From positions 1 to 64,000 of the forward strand of contig USOX01000003.1 in NCBI GenBank assembly GCA_900556485.1: 64,000 bases of DNA, in the 5' to 3' direction. The DNA comes from an uncultured Dysgonomonas sp. (GTDB taxonomy: Bacteria > Bacteroidota > Bacteroidia > Bacteroidales > Dysgonomonadaceae). Shown one piece after another: positions 1 through 9,292 of the stretch (position 1 is the stretch's first letter; every line of letters starts with the position of its first letter). The translations under genes and the position numbers were made by a program. The notes beneath the pieces were generated by a model. The model made no database searches. It was given only the letters and a program-made list of their open reading frames with translations, and was not told the origin of the DNA.

Positions 1-24
1 AGACTCTTATATCTTACTCAACTG

Positions 25-72
25 GTGGTATACTTTTCAATTATTTTAGTGGACTACTTTTCAATTATTATT
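25..72. repeat. Two 24-bp direct repeats, IS21-like terminus
   Basis: Two tandem 24-bp units (25-48 and 49-72) each begin GTGG and share TACTTTTCAATTATT. Multiple short repeats with a GTGG..ACTTTTC core are typical of the ends of IS21-family elements in Bacteroidetes. No transposase is visible to the right, so any element would extend left of the window. The IS assignment is inference from the motif alone. Confidence 0.4.
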
Positions 73-99
73 TACAAATATATCCTTGTTCCATAATGA

Positions 100-1332
100 T
101 TATTGATTTATAGCCATTTTTTCCTCCATACTTTTAACTTTTCCTGCAAAAGCATTCATATCGTGACTGATTTTTGCATCTGTAATTCTCGCATAAATTT
201 GAGTTGTTCTTATGTTCGTATGCCCTAACATTTTACTAACACTTTCGATAGATACGCCCTTGCTAAGTGTCAGAGTGGCAAATGTATGGCGTGCAAGGTG
301 GAATGAAATTTCCTTATCAATTTCACATAATGCACCGATTTCCTTCAGGTAAGCATTCATTTTTTGATTGCTTGGTACAGGAAGTATTCGGTTATCCGGC
401 AAAGTACCTTCGTATTTTTCTAATATCCTTTTAGGAATATCGAGCAATGGGATTGAAAATGTCACATCCGTTTTTTCTCTTTTACCAATAATCCACAGAT
501 TACCGTCGAATGAGGTTCGGATATTTTCTTTGCGCAATTTCTTTACATCTATATATGCTAATCCGCAAAAACAAGAAAACACAAAAATATCACGCACGTG
601 TTCCAATCGTTTTGTAGAAAACCTTTTCTCCATTATAGATTCGACTTCCTCTTGTGTCAGATAGCCTCTATCTACTTTCTTAATACGAATTTTGTAATTG
701 ACAAATGGATCGGCTTTAATCCAGTCATTGTTTTTTGCGATAATGACGATGCGCTTGAAAAACTGCATGAACTTGGCTGTTGTATTTGAACTACAGCCAC
801 AGGTGGTTTGTAAATAGACTTCAAAATCTGTAATAAAGAGGTAGTCAATTTCTTTTAATCCCACATCCGAGCGATTGTATTTCTCCTTAATAAAGTTGGT
901 TAGATGTTTACGTGTTACCTCATATTTCTGATAAGTAGCCTTTGATTTGCTTATGCCCACCAATCTTTCAACATCTTCATTATGCCTTTTAAATAAGTCT
1001 AAAAGCATCTGTTGTTTAATTTCTACTCCAAAGAAGATGTTTTTAATACGTTCAGGGCTTACGGTAGTTTCCCGTTCCTGTAATTCACGGTAGATCTTTG
1101 TCATAGTAGCCTTGATACTTTCAAGGATACCATTGAGTTCTATTACTTCTTGTGTTTTTCCGACAGCTTTTCCTGATTTCGTATCCCAGATTTTGGGATT
1201 GACTTCTGTTTTTGCTCCAAACTGAACAGCTTCTCCATTGACGGTAATCCGTCCCATAATTGGCATTTTGCCATTTGCTTTTACTGCATTCCTTTTAACA
1301 TAGAAAAGGATGTTGAATGTACTCTTTTGCAT
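100..1332 (-). CDS. Tyrosine recombinase (integrase), CTnDOT-like family
   Basis: This 410-aa protein is a site-specific recombinase of the Bacteroidetes mobile-element type. It has an N-terminal arm-binding-like region (1-100), a SAM-like core-binding domain (about 105-205) and a C-terminal catalytic domain. The visible catalytic set is K283, H345-x-x-R348, H371 and the nucleophile Y380. The position normally occupied by the first catalytic arginine (GLAYIDV, 257-263) is alanine; IntDOT-type integrases also lack this arginine, so I do not read it as inactivation. The gene faces the 3' end of tRNA-Ser about 270 bp away, so the element it mobilises probably lies to the left and uses that tRNA as its attachment site. 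No cargo is visible in this window. Confidence 0.9.
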   Translation of the reverse strand: MQKSTFNILFYVKRNAVKANGKMPIMGRITVNGEAVQFGAKTEVNPKIWDTKSGKAVGKTQEVIELNGILESIKATMTKIYRELQERETTVSPERIKNIFFGVEIKQQMLLDLFKRHNEDVERLVGISKSKATYQKYEVTRKHLTNFIKEKYNRSDVGLKEIDYLFITDFEVYLQTTCGCSSNTTAKFMQFFKRIVIIAKNNDWIKADPFVNYKIRIKKVDRGYLTQEEVESIMEKRFSTKRLEHVRDIFVFSCFCGLAYIDVKKLRKENIRTSFDGNLWIIGKREKTDVTFSIPLLDIPKRILEKYEGTLPDNRILPVPSNQKMNAYLKEIGALCEIDKEISFHLARHTFATLTLSKGVSIESVSKMLGHTNIRTTQIYARITDAKISHDMNAFAGKVKSMEEKMAINQ

Positions 1333-1425
1333 AACTCAAAATTTAATTTCAAAATTAGTTTTAACAATCAAATAATGAGATAAATACAGACCGCCAATAA
1401 TGGACAACACACTGCCAATTTCGGA

Positions 1426-1470
1426 CAATTCGTAACCTATTTCTAATTTTGGAGAGTAGGTTACGAATTG
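1426..1470. repeat. 14-bp inverted repeat upstream of integrase
   Basis: CAATTCGTAACCTA (1426-1439) is repeated exactly in inverse orientation at 1457-1470. The right arm is followed by a direct half-copy of GGTTACG at 1470-1476. It lies between the integrase start and tRNA-Ser, where integrase or excisionase arm sites or an operator would be expected. The role is inference. Confidence 0.6.
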
Positions 1471-1530
1471 GTTACGCAACTATGTCCAAAATTGGCTTTT
1501 TTATGGCTTTACACCCAGACACTCTTAAAT

Positions 1531-1566
1531 GCAAAAAGTCCCACAAATCATTGATTTGTAGGACTT
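1531..1566 (-). terminator. Rho-independent terminator of tRNA-Ser
   Basis: On the minus strand a stem of AAGTCC plus ACAAATCA with their complements (1536-1550 with 1552-1566, one mismatch) is followed by a run of T. It lies 37 bp past the tRNA 3' end. Confidence 0.7.
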
Positions 1567-1601
1567 GTCTGCTGTTTGTCGCCTTTTGTCTTAGGCTTTC
1601 A

Positions 1602-1687
<86 letters not shown>

Positions 1688-1724
1688 AGTACATTTAGTA
1701 CAACGCTTCCCTTCAAAAGCGATG

Positions 1725-1755
1725 CAAAGATATGTACTTTTTTTATTTCTTCAAA
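1725..1755 (-). promoter_or_regulatory. tRNA-Ser promoter (Bacteroidetes type)
   Basis: On the minus strand TTTG (1752-1755), a 19-nt spacer and TATCTTTG (1725-1732) match the Bacteroidetes primary-sigma consensus. The -7 box ends about 38 bp before the tRNA. Confidence 0.75.
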
Positions 1756-1815
1756 CTTTTTTGAAGGTTTTTGTTGATATATTTTATAATAGACTATACA
1801 TCAATAAATAACAAA

Positions 1816-3072
1816 TTAGACAATATATCGACCAAGGTCACTATCCGGATCGAGAACAGTAAAGTCGAGCCCATAATCTACCATTCGAGCAATTAATTTG
1901 TTATATTCATCAATGGTTTCTAGTTCAATACCTATAAGTGCTGGTCCATTCTCTTTCTCGTTCTTTTTCATATATTCGAACCGTACAATATCATCACTTT
2001 CTCCTAATACCTTATTAACAAAATCCTTTAAAGCATTAGCTCTTTGAGGAAAACGTATAATAAAATAGTGCTTCAATCTTTCAAAAATGAGAGAGCGTTC
2101 TTTTATTTCTTGCATACGGTCTATATCATTATTGCTACCACTAACGATACAAATGACATTTTTACCCCTTATTTCAGGTGCATAATGGTTAAGAGCTGCT
2201 ATACTTAAGACTCCTGCCGGTTCTACTACAATTGCATTTTCATTATATAATTTCAATATTGTAGAGCAAACCTCACCCTCTGGCACCAAACAAATATCGT
2301 CTACTACATCTTTACATACCGAATATGTTATATCCCCTACCCTTTTTACAGCTGCTCCATCTATAAATTTATCAATATGGACAAGAGTTACCGGATGATC
2401 TGCCTTAAATGCGGTCTTAAGACTTGCTGCCCCTTCCGGCTCCACTGCAATAATTTTAGTATTGGGCGAATGGTCTTTAATATATGCTCCAACTCCGGAA
2501 CATAAACCACCACCGCCAACCGGAATGAATATATAATCGACAGGAGTTTCGCCCATTTGCTCTAACAGTTCTATGCCAATAGTCCCCTGCCCTTCTATTA
2601 TACGACGATCGTCAAATGGAGGTATAAAAGTCATATTGTTAGACTTTGTATATTCTATAGCTGCCTGAGCACAGTCGTCGAAAGTGTCTCCTGTAAGAAC
2701 AATTTCAATATTGCCATTACCAAACATCTTAGTTTGTTTCACTTTTTGCCTTGGTGTAATTTTAGGCATAAATACGACTCCTTTTATACCTAATTTATTA
2801 CAACTATAAGCAAAACCTTGTGCATGATTACCCGCACTGGCGCACACAACACCTTTCTCTAACAAAGATTTACCCAAACTGCTTATCATATTATAAGCAC
2901 CTCTTAGTTTGTAGGAACGAACAATTTGTAAATCTTCTCTTTTCAGATAGATGTTAGACTCAAAATATTGAGATAAGGAATTTATATATTGTAAAGATGT
3001 TTTTTTGACTACATCTTTTATCCGGTTTTGGGCTATTTCGATATTTAGTCCGTGCTTTTCAACTATTTTCAT
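1816..3072 (-). CDS. ilvA: Threonine ammonia-lyase (threonine dehydratase)
   Basis: Converts threonine to 2-oxobutanoate with PLP, the first committed step to isoleucine. The N-terminal catalytic domain has the PLP lysine in SYKLRGAYN (K55), a GNH..GFA motif and a glycine-rich phosphate loop VGGGG. The last 85 residues form one ACT-like regulatory domain beginning near FPQRANALKDF, which points to the biosynthetic allosteric form of about 420 aa, as in Bacillus, rather than the longer two-ACT E. coli form. It stands alone, without other ilv genes nearby. A TAnnTTTG box lies 33 bp upstream. Confidence 0.93.
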   Translation of the reverse strand: MKIVEKHGLNIEIAQNRIKDVVKKTSLQYINSLSQYFESNIYLKREDLQIVRSYKLRGAYNMISSLGKSLLEKGVVCASAGNHAQGFAYSCNKLGIKGVVFMPKITPRQKVKQTKMFGNGNIEIVLTGDTFDDCAQAAIEYTKSNNMTFIPPFDDRRIIEGQGTIGIELLEQMGETPVDYIFIPVGGGGLCSGVGAYIKDHSPNTKIIAVEPEGAASLKTAFKADHPVTLVHIDKFIDGAAVKRVGDITYSVCKDVVDDICLVPEGEVCSTILKLYNENAIVVEPAGVLSIAALNHYAPEIRGKNVICIVSGSNNDIDRMQEIKERSLIFERLKHYFIIRFPQRANALKDFVNKVLGESDDIVRFEYMKKNEKENGPALIGIELETIDEYNKLIARMVDYGLDFTVLDPDSDLGRYIV

Positions 3073-3104
3073 TTGTTCTTTATTTCGTTAGCTTTATAGG
3101 ACAA

Positions 3105-3112
3105 CAAAGGTA
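3105..3112 (-). promoter_or_regulatory. ilvA -7 box
   Basis: TACCTTTG on the minus strand matches TAnnTTTG, 33 bp before the ilvA start. No clear -33 TTTG was seen. Confidence 0.5.
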
Positions 3113-3332
3113 GCATATTTTTTATTTTTCTTTTGATTAAGCCATATTTTTCAATCTTCCTTATTTATTTACCACTATATTCAGCCAAAATGATGACATT
3201 TTTCCATTTCACATTAGCATCTACCCCCAATCTTATAATATTAAAATCAAAGCTCTCTTATATTTTATTAAACATTCCTATTTAAATCTTACTGATACAC
3301 AACGAAGCAATAATTTTTCTATATCTTTTTAG

Positions 3333-3340
3333 TATATTTG
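3333..3340 (+). promoter_or_regulatory. lepA -7 box
   Basis: TATATTTG matches TAnnTTTG, 65 bp before the lepA start. The 330-bp gap from 3073 to 3404 holds only this and the divergent ilvA box; I see no other gene or structure in it. Confidence 0.55.
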
Positions 3341-3404
3341 CAGTCTAATTTGGGGTAGTGTACCTCAGAATAACATTCGGAATAAAAGGACTCAATATAT
3401 ATAA

Positions 3405-5192
3405 ATGGAAAAAATACGAAATTTTTGCATCATTGCTCATATCGATCACGGTAAAAGTACCCTTGCCGACAGGCTATTGGAATATACAAAAACAATAGAA
3501 GGGAAGGATCTGCAGGCTCAAGTACTGGACGATATGGACTTGGAACGGGAGCGTGGAATTACAATAAAAAGCCATGCTATACAAATGGAATATATCTATA
3601 AAGGAGAAAAATATATATTAAATCTTATAGATACCCCCGGACATGTAGACTTTTCGTATGAAGTTTCACGTTCGATAGCGGCATGCGAAGGGGCTTTATT
3701 AATAGTTGATGCAGCTCAGGGCATACAGGCACAGACAATTTCGAATCTGTATATGGCTATTGAGAATGATCTTGAAATAATTCCTATCTTAAATAAAATA
3801 GATTTACCTAGTGCAATGCCTGACGAAGTAGAAGATCAGATCATTGAACTATTGGGTGTAAAAAAAGAAGATATTATCCGAGCTAGTGGTAAAACAGGAG
3901 AAGGAGTTTATGACATTCTTGATGCTATAATAGAGCGTATTCCTGAACCAAAAGGTGATCCGGATGCTCCACTTCAAGCTTTGATCTTCGATTCTGTATT
4001 TAATTCATTCAGAGGTATAATTGCTTATTTTAAGGTTGTTAACGGTTCTATTAAGAAGGGTGACCTTGTTAAGTTCTTTAATACCGGTAAAGAGTACGAT
4101 GCTGATGAAGTTGGAGTTTTAAAGCTTACTATGTCGCCTCGGAATGAAGTCAGATGTGGCGATGTAGGATATATTATATCCGGAATCAAGACATCGAAAG
4201 AAGTAAAAGTTGGTGATACCATCACTCATGTTAAAAATCCAAGTAAGGCAGCTATTGAAGGTTTCGAAGAAGTAAAACCAATGGTCTTTGCCGGAGTATA
4301 TCCGATAGATAGTGAAGACTTTGAAGATTTAAGAGCATCTCTTGAAAAGCTTCAATTGAACGATGCCTCACTAACATTCCAACCTGAATCGTCTGTTGCC
4401 TTAGGATTTGGTTTCCGTTGCGGATTTTTGGGACTTCTTCACATGGAAATCATACAAGAACGTCTGGACAGAGAATTTAATATGGATGTAATCACTACTG
4501 TACCAAACGTTTCGTATATCGTACACGACAAAAAAGGGAATAAGAAAGAGGTACACAATCCGGCCGGACTTCCCGACCAAACTTTGATAGATTATATAGA
4601 AGAACCATATATCAGAGCTTCGGTTATAACAAGTACAACATATATCGGACCTATTATGACTTTGTGCCTGGGTAAACGGGGCATCCTGATCAAGCAGGAC
4701 TATATTTCGGGCGACCGTGTAGAAATAATATATGATATACCATTAGGTGAAATTGTGATCGATTTCTATGATAAATTGAAAAGTATATCCAAAGGTTATG
4801 CTTCTTTCGACTATCATATGCATGATTATCGTGAAGCAAAGCTTGTAAAACTAGATATTCTGCTTAATGGCGAATCTGTAGATGCACTTTCTACCCTTAC
4901 GCATATCGACAATGCTGTTACATTCGGACGCCGTATGTGTGAGAAATTGAAAGAGTTGATACCTCGTCAACAGTTCGATATTGCCATTCAGGCTGCGATT
5001 GGAGCTAAAATTATTGCTCGTGAAACGATTAAGGCTGTACGTAAAGATGTTACGGCAAAATGTTACGGAGGTGATATTTCGCGTAAACGTAAATTGCTGG
5101 AAAAACAAAAAGAAGGTAAAAAACGTATGAAACAGGTAGGTAATGTAGAAGTACCTCAAAAAGCGTTTTTAGCAGTGTTGAAATTGGATTAA
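3405..5192 (+). CDS. lepA: Elongation factor 4 (LepA)
   Basis: A ribosome-associated translational GTPase that back-translocates or remodels stalled ribosomes. The 595 aa match the family length. The G1 motif is AHIDHGKST (11-19), G3 DTPGHVD (76-82) and G4 NKID (130-133). The EF-G-like domains II, III and V follow, and the LepA-specific C-terminal domain ends [17 protein letters not shown]. It appears monocistronic: a TAnnTTTG box precedes it and a palindromic repeat follows the stop codon. Confidence 0.97.
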   Translation: MEKIRNFCIIAHIDHGKSTLADRLLEYTKTIEGKDLQAQVLDDMDLERERGITIKSHAIQMEYIYKGEKYILNLIDTPGHVDFSYEVSRSIAACEGALLIVDAAQGIQAQTISNLYMAIENDLEIIPILNKIDLPSAMPDEVEDQIIELLGVKKEDIIRASGKTGEGVYDILDAIIERIPEPKGDPDAPLQALIFDSVFNSFRGIIAYFKVVNGSIKKGDLVKFFNTGKEYDADEVGVLKLTMSPRNEVRCGDVGYIISGIKTSKEVKVGDTITHVKNPSKAAIEGFEEVKPMVFAGVYPIDSEDFEDLRASLEKLQLNDASLTFQPESSVALGFGFRCGFLGLLHMEIIQERLDREFNMDVITTVPNVSYIVHDKKGNKKEVHNPAGLPDQTLIDYIEEPYIRASVITSTTYIGPIMTLCLGKRGILIKQDYISGDRVEIIYDIPLGEIVIDFYDKLKSISKGYASFDYHMHDYREAKLVKLDILLNGESVDALSTLTHIDNAVTFGRRMCEKLKELIPRQQFDIAIQAAIGAKIIARETIKAVRKDVTAKCYGGDISRKRKLLEKQKEGKKRMKQVGNVEVPQKAFLAVLKLD

Positions 5193-5208
5193 AGTTTATC
5201 TATATAAC

Positions 5209-5236
5209 AGCCCCCTAAATTCACCCAAAGGGGGAC
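5209..5236 (+). repeat. Dispersed palindromic intergenic repeat, copy 1
   Basis: CCCCCT and AGGGGG arms flank an AAATTCACCCA centre. The same layout with CCTCC/GGAGG arms occurs at 45476-45503 and, inverted, at 45540-45561. It could end lepA transcription, but no U-tract follows. Confidence 0.5.
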
Positions 5237-5286
5237 CTATTACGAGATAGAGAAGAGTAAAAGTTACAATAAGAACATATAAAAAT

Positions 5287-5306
5287 GTGTTACTTTTGTC
5301 ACTTTT
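5287..5306 (+). promoter_or_regulatory. Promoter-like motif before flavin reductase
   Basis: GTGTTACTTTTGTCACTTTT contains TACTTTTG (5291-5298), which fits TAnnTTTG, 35 bp before the start. The exact 20-mer recurs inverted at 37834-37853 and with one change at 29007-29026. Confidence 0.5.
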
Positions 5307-5332
5307 TATAAATATATAAATACAGTAAACTA

Positions 5333-5836
5333 ATGCAAGATTTTAAAGAAATAAATATAAAAGACTTCTCTCCAAATCCTTTCGAAATTAAAGGAGAATG
5401 GATGCTTATATCAGCAGCAAAACCAGACGGAACAGTAAATACAATGACTGCGAGCTGGGGAGGGTTTGGCGTAATGTGGAACAAAGAGGTTGTTTTTATT
5501 GTTATAAGACCTCAGCGTTATACAAAAGAATTTGTAGATTCGACTGAAAGTTTCTCTTTGACCTTTTTTGATGATGCACATAAAAAAGCATTAGCTTACC
5601 TGGGAAAAGTTTCTGGCCGCGATGAAGACAAGATACAAAAGACAGGACTAACTGTCGTTAAGGATAACAATATTCCTTATTTCGAAGAAGCAAACCGGGT
5701 TATTTTTGCGAAAAAACTATTTGTTCAACCAATAGAAGAAACGGCTTTCCTTGATAAAGGAATTATCGACCAATGGTATAATAAAGACTACCATCATCTG
5801 TATATTGCAGAAATAACTAAAGTATTGGAAAAATAA
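5333..5836 (+). CDS. Flavin reductase family protein
   Basis: A 167-aa protein with the split-barrel flavin-reductase/FMN-binding fold. Visible features are the PDG.VNTMTASWGG strand near 31-43, typical of FMN contacts in this family, and VIRPQRYTKEFVDST. Family members use NAD(P)H to reduce flavin or bind FMN; the substrate cannot be told. The stop codon overlaps the next start by one base, so the GyrI-like protein is probably translationally coupled and speA may follow on the same transcript. Confidence 0.8.
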   Translation: MQDFKEINIKDFSPNPFEIKGEWMLISAAKPDGTVNTMTASWGGFGVMWNKEVVFIVIRPQRYTKEFVDSTESFSLTFFDDAHKKALAYLGKVSGRDEDKIQKTGLTVVKDNNIPYFEEANRVIFAKKLFVQPIEETAFLDKGIIDQWYNKDYHHLYIAEITKVLEK

Positions 5837-6303
5837 TGGGGCATGAAGTAGTTGTATTAGAAAAATTTACTGTTGTAGGTATTTCAGTACGGACAACAAA
5901 CCAAAATCATCAGTCGCAGGCTGATATAGCCAAGCTTTGGGAAATATTTTTCCGTAACGAAGCAATACACTCCTTACCTAATAAGGTTTCGAATGATATA
6001 TATTGTATATATACCGATTACGAAAGCGATTATACAGGAGAGTATACAACTGTACTAGGCTATAAGGTTTCTGATACTGATGGCATAGCATCCGGTCTGA
6101 ATCTCACGATAAAGGAGATTCCCGAATGTACTTATTATAAATACATATCCGAAGGTGAGCTGCCATATGCCGTAGGCAAAACATGGGCACATATCTCGCA
6201 GTCGGATATAGACAGACGATATTTAGCAGACTTTGATGTCTATGGTGAAGAAGCCAAAGACCATAAGAATGCTAAAATAATTACTTTTTTATCCATTAAA
6301 TAA
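5836..6303 (+). CDS. GyrI-like / AraC effector-binding domain protein
   Basis: A 155-aa stand-alone small-molecule-binding domain of the type found in the C-terminal half of Rob and BmrR, and in GyrI. The alternating strands VVVLEKFTVVGISV and YCIYTDYESDYTGEYTTVLGYKV fit that SHS2-dimer fold, and no DNA-binding domain is attached. Stand-alone members bind or hydrolyse toxic cationic compounds or inhibit gyrase. It starts inside the flavin reductase stop codon (TAATG) and lies 20 bp before speA. The ligand is unknown. Confidence 0.7.
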   Translation: MGHEVVVLEKFTVVGISVRTTNQNHQSQADIAKLWEIFFRNEAIHSLPNKVSNDIYCIYTDYESDYTGEYTTVLGYKVSDTDGIASGLNLTIKEIPECTYYKYISEGELPYAVGKTWAHISQSDIDRRYLADFDVYGEEAKDHKNAKIITFLSIK

Positions 6304-6323
6304 ATTATCACTTTACAAAGAGA

Positions 6324-8216
6324 ATGAGAAAATGGCGCATCGAAGACTCATCCGAGCTGTATAACATCCCAGGATGGGGAATTAATTACTTTTCTGTAAA
6401 TGAGAAAGGTAACGTTGTCGTAACTCCGAGGAAAAACGGGGTGGCTGTTGATTTAAAAGAACTGGTAGACGAATTGCAACTTCGTGATGTATCAGCTCCT
6501 GTCTTGATTCGTTTTCCGGATATTCTGGACAACCGGATTGAAAAAATATCGACGTGTTTTAAACAGGCAGCCGAAGAATACGACTATAAAGCGCAAAACC
6601 ATATAATTTACCCCATCAAGGTAAATCAGATGCATCCTGTTGTAGAGGAGCTTATCAGCCATGGTAAAAAGTTCAACATCGGACTCGAAGCTGGCTCAAA
6701 ACCTGAATTACATGCTGTAATAGCGATAAATACAGAGTCTGATTCACTAATCATATGTAACGGATACAAGGATGAAAGTTACATAGAACTGGCTTTGTTG
6801 GCTCAGAAGATGGGTAAACGTATTTTCATTGTAGTTGAAAAGCTAAATGAAATACCTCTTATTGCCAAAATAGCAAAGAGACTGAAAATAACACCTAACA
6901 TAGGTATCCGTATCAAACTGGCTAGCTCAGGAAGCGGCAAATGGGAAGAATCGGGAGGCGATGGCAGCAAGTTCGGTCTGAACTCAAGCGAATTGCTTGA
7001 AGCGTTGGCTTATCTTGAAAAAAATAATTTGCAAGAATCTCTTCGTCTTATCCACTTCCATATTGGTAGCCAGATAACAAAAATACGCCGTATTAAAACG
7101 GCTCTGCGCGAAGCAGCCCAATTTTATGTGCAATTACATGCTATGGGCTTCAAAGTTGAGTTTGTTGACATTGGCGGAGGTTTGGGTGTTGATTACGATG
7201 GTACACGTTCTTCTTACAACGAAAGTAGCGTAAACTACTCGATACAGGAGTATGTGAATGACTCTATTGCAACAATGGTAGATGCTGCGAATAAGAACGA
7301 TATCCCCCACCCTAACATTATTACAGAATCGGGACGCTCATTGACAGCTCATCACTCGATCCTTGTATTCGAAGTTCTCGAAACAGCAACTTTACCAGAA
7401 TGGGACGAGAATGAAGAAATGAGTGAGGATGACCACGAATTAGTAAAAGAGCTATATGAAATATGGGACAATCTTAGTCAATCGAGAATGTTGGAAGCAT
7501 GGCACGATGCTCAACAGATTCGCGAAGAGGCTTTAGACTTATTTAGTTTAGGCTTGCTAACTCTGAAAACGAGAGCACAAGTTGAGCGTTTGTACTTCTC
7601 CATTGCCCGCGAAATATATCAGATTGCAGGCCGTGCAAAACATGCACCGGAAGAATTGAAGCAATTATCGAAGCTGCTTCCTGACAAATATTTCTGTAAC
7701 TTTTCTCTGTTCCAATCGTTACCAGACTCATGGGCTATTGATCAGGTATTCCCTATTATTCCGATTCATAGATTAGATGAACGCCCGGATAGAACAGCTA
7801 CGTTACAAGATGTTACATGCGATTCGGATGGAAAGATCGATAATTTCATTTCGAATGGTAACCAATCGTCTTACTTGCCTGTACATAGCAAAAAGAAAAA
7901 TGAGCCATATTATCTTGGAGTATTTCTCGTTGGTGCGTATCAGGAGATACTAGGCGACCTTCACAACCTATTTGGTGATACCAATGCTGTACATATTTCT
8001 GTAGACAGCAGCGGATACAAGATAGAACAAATGATAGATGGTGAAACTGTTGCTGAAGTATTAGACTATGCCCAATATAATGCAAAGAAACTGGTACGTA
8101 CAGTTGAAACATGGGTTACATCCAGTGTAAAACAAGGAACTATTACGGTAGAAGAAGGGAAAGAATTTTTATCAAACTATCGTTCAGGTCTTTATGGATA
8201 TACTTATCTAGAATGA
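6324..8216 (+). CDS. speA: Biosynthetic arginine decarboxylase
   Basis: Decarboxylates arginine to agmatine, the entry to putrescine and spermidine. The 630-aa length fits the SpeA family. The PLP lysine is in YPIKVNQ (K99). HFHIGSQ and the phosphate-binding glycine loop DIGGGLGVDYDG complete the alanine-racemase-like barrel, and the large helical insert of SpeA follows at about 360-470. The C-terminal segment CDSDGKIDNFI contributes the active site across the dimer. It is the third gene of a short cluster and is followed by a strong terminator. Agmatine-processing genes are not nearby. Confidence 0.95.
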   Translation: MRKWRIEDSSELYNIPGWGINYFSVNEKGNVVVTPRKNGVAVDLKELVDELQLRDVSAPVLIRFPDILDNRIEKISTCFKQAAEEYDYKAQNHIIYPIKVNQMHPVVEELISHGKKFNIGLEAGSKPELHAVIAINTESDSLIICNGYKDESYIELALLAQKMGKRIFIVVEKLNEIPLIAKIAKRLKITPNIGIRIKLASSGSGKWEESGGDGSKFGLNSSELLEALAYLEKNNLQESLRLIHFHIGSQITKIRRIKTALREAAQFYVQLHAMGFKVEFVDIGGGLGVDYDGTRSSYNESSVNYSIQEYVNDSIATMVDAANKNDIPHPNIITESGRSLTAHHSILVFEVLETATLPEWDENEEMSEDDHELVKELYEIWDNLSQSRMLEAWHDAQQIREEALDLFSLGLLTLKTRAQVERLYFSIAREIYQIAGRAKHAPEELKQLSKLLPDKYFCNFSLFQSLPDSWAIDQVFPIIPIHRLDERPDRTATLQDVTCDSDGKIDNFISNGNQSSYLPVHSKKKNEPYYLGVFLVGAYQEILGDLHNLFGDTNAVHISVDSSGYKIEQMIDGETVAEVLDYAQYNAKKLVRTVETWVTSSVKQGTITVEEGKEFLSNYRSGLYGYTYLE

Positions 8217-8240
8217 GGTTCTCAAATAATTATAAGAAAA

Positions 8241-8270
8241 GCCTCTCTTAATTTTTAAGGGAGGTTTTTG
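8241..8270 (+). terminator. Terminator after speA
   Basis: CCTCTCTTAA and TTAAGGGAGG pair around a short T loop, then TTTTTG follows. It sits between convergent genes and could also serve the minus-strand operon. Confidence 0.8.
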
Positions 8271-8272
8271 TT

Positions 8273-9292
8273 TTATTGATAGTAAGACTTGTACCAAGCT
8301 ATAAATGAAGATATCCCTTCCTGAAGTGGAGTTGAAGGAATATAGCCAGTTACTTCTTGCAGTTCCGTAGTATCAGCATAAGTAACAGTGACATCTCCAG
8401 GCTGCATAGGCAACATATTCAAGTGTGCTCTTTTCTCTAATGTACTTTGTAATGTGTTAATGAAATCCATTAGTTTGACCGGACTGGAATTCCCTACATT
8501 CAATATCCGATAATATGGATGCTGCAATTTTTCGTCAGGAACTTTATCTATAAGTAAAGATATGGCATTGACAACATCATTAACATATGTAAAATCCCTC
8601 AACATGTCACCATTATTAAATACTTTTATCGCATCGCCATTACAAACCGCTTTTGTAAACAACATCGGCGCCATATCGGGACGCCCCCATTCTCCATAGA
8701 CAGTGAAAAGACGCACTCCTGTAGTTGGTAGATGATATAAATGACTATAAGTATGAGCCATTAATTCGTTGCTCTTCTTTGTCGCTGCATAAAAGCTGAT
8801 AGGAAAATTTACATCAGCATCTTCCGAAAAAGGAGTGGGATTATTTATTCCATATACTGAGGAGCTTGAAGCATAAATTAAATGTTTGATCTTATGATGT
8901 CTACAACATTCCAGTATATTAGTAAATCCTACCAGATTAGACTGAACATAGACATGTGGATTTTCTATTGAATAACGCACTCCGGCTTGTGCCGCCAGAT
9001 TGATTACAACATCAAACTGCTCGTTTTCGAATAGGTTATGTAATGAGTTATAATCAGCAATATCGATCTTTGAAAATTTGTAATTCGAAAATTGATTACT
9101 TTTTACTAATTGATTATCAACAATATTACTTTTATCTATTCCACATTCTTTCAGTCGGGCATATTTAAGATTTACATCATAATAATCGTTGATATTATCA
9201 ATTCCTACTATCTGATATCCATCTACTGCTAATAATTGACAAACCTGATGGAATCCTACAAATCCAGCTGCTCCTGTTACTAATATCTTCAT
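8273..9292 (-). CDS. UDP-glucuronate 4-epimerase-like NAD-dependent epimerase
   Basis: An extended SDR sugar-nucleotide epimerase of 339 aa. It has the NAD-binding GAAGFVG (7-13), the catalytic serine triad in ASSSSVYG (141-148) and Y168-x-x-x-K172. The DNINDYYDVNLKYARL signature (32-47) is characteristic of UDP-glucuronate 4-epimerases (LpsL/CapI/GAE), which make UDP-galacturonate. It is the last gene of the four-gene operon and its start overlaps the preceding stop by 4 bp. With the GT2 and GT83 genes upstream, it probably supplies the uronic-acid donor for an envelope glycan. Specificity for GlcA is family inference. Confidence 0.85.
   Translation of the reverse strand: MKILVTGAAGFVGFHQVCQLLAVDGYQIVGIDNINDYYDVNLKYARLKECGIDKSNIVDNQLVKSNQFSNYKFSKIDIADYNSLHNLFENEQFDVVINLAAQAGVRYSIENPHVYVQSNLVGFTNILECCRHHKIKHLIYASSSSVYGINNPTPFSEDADVNFPISFYAATKKSNELMAHTYSHLYHLPTTGVRLFTVYGEWGRPDMAPMLFTKAVCNGDAIKVFNNGDMLRDFTYVNDVVNAISLLIDKVPDEKLQHPYYRILNVGNSSPVKLMDFINTLQSTLEKRAHLNMLPMQPGDVTVTYADTTELQEVTGYIPSTPLQEGISSFIAWYKSYYQ

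Noticed and set aside
100..1332. Integrase as inactive because the first catalytic arginine is alanine
   Set aside because: IntDOT-type integrases lack this arginine naturally, and the remaining catalytic residues are present.
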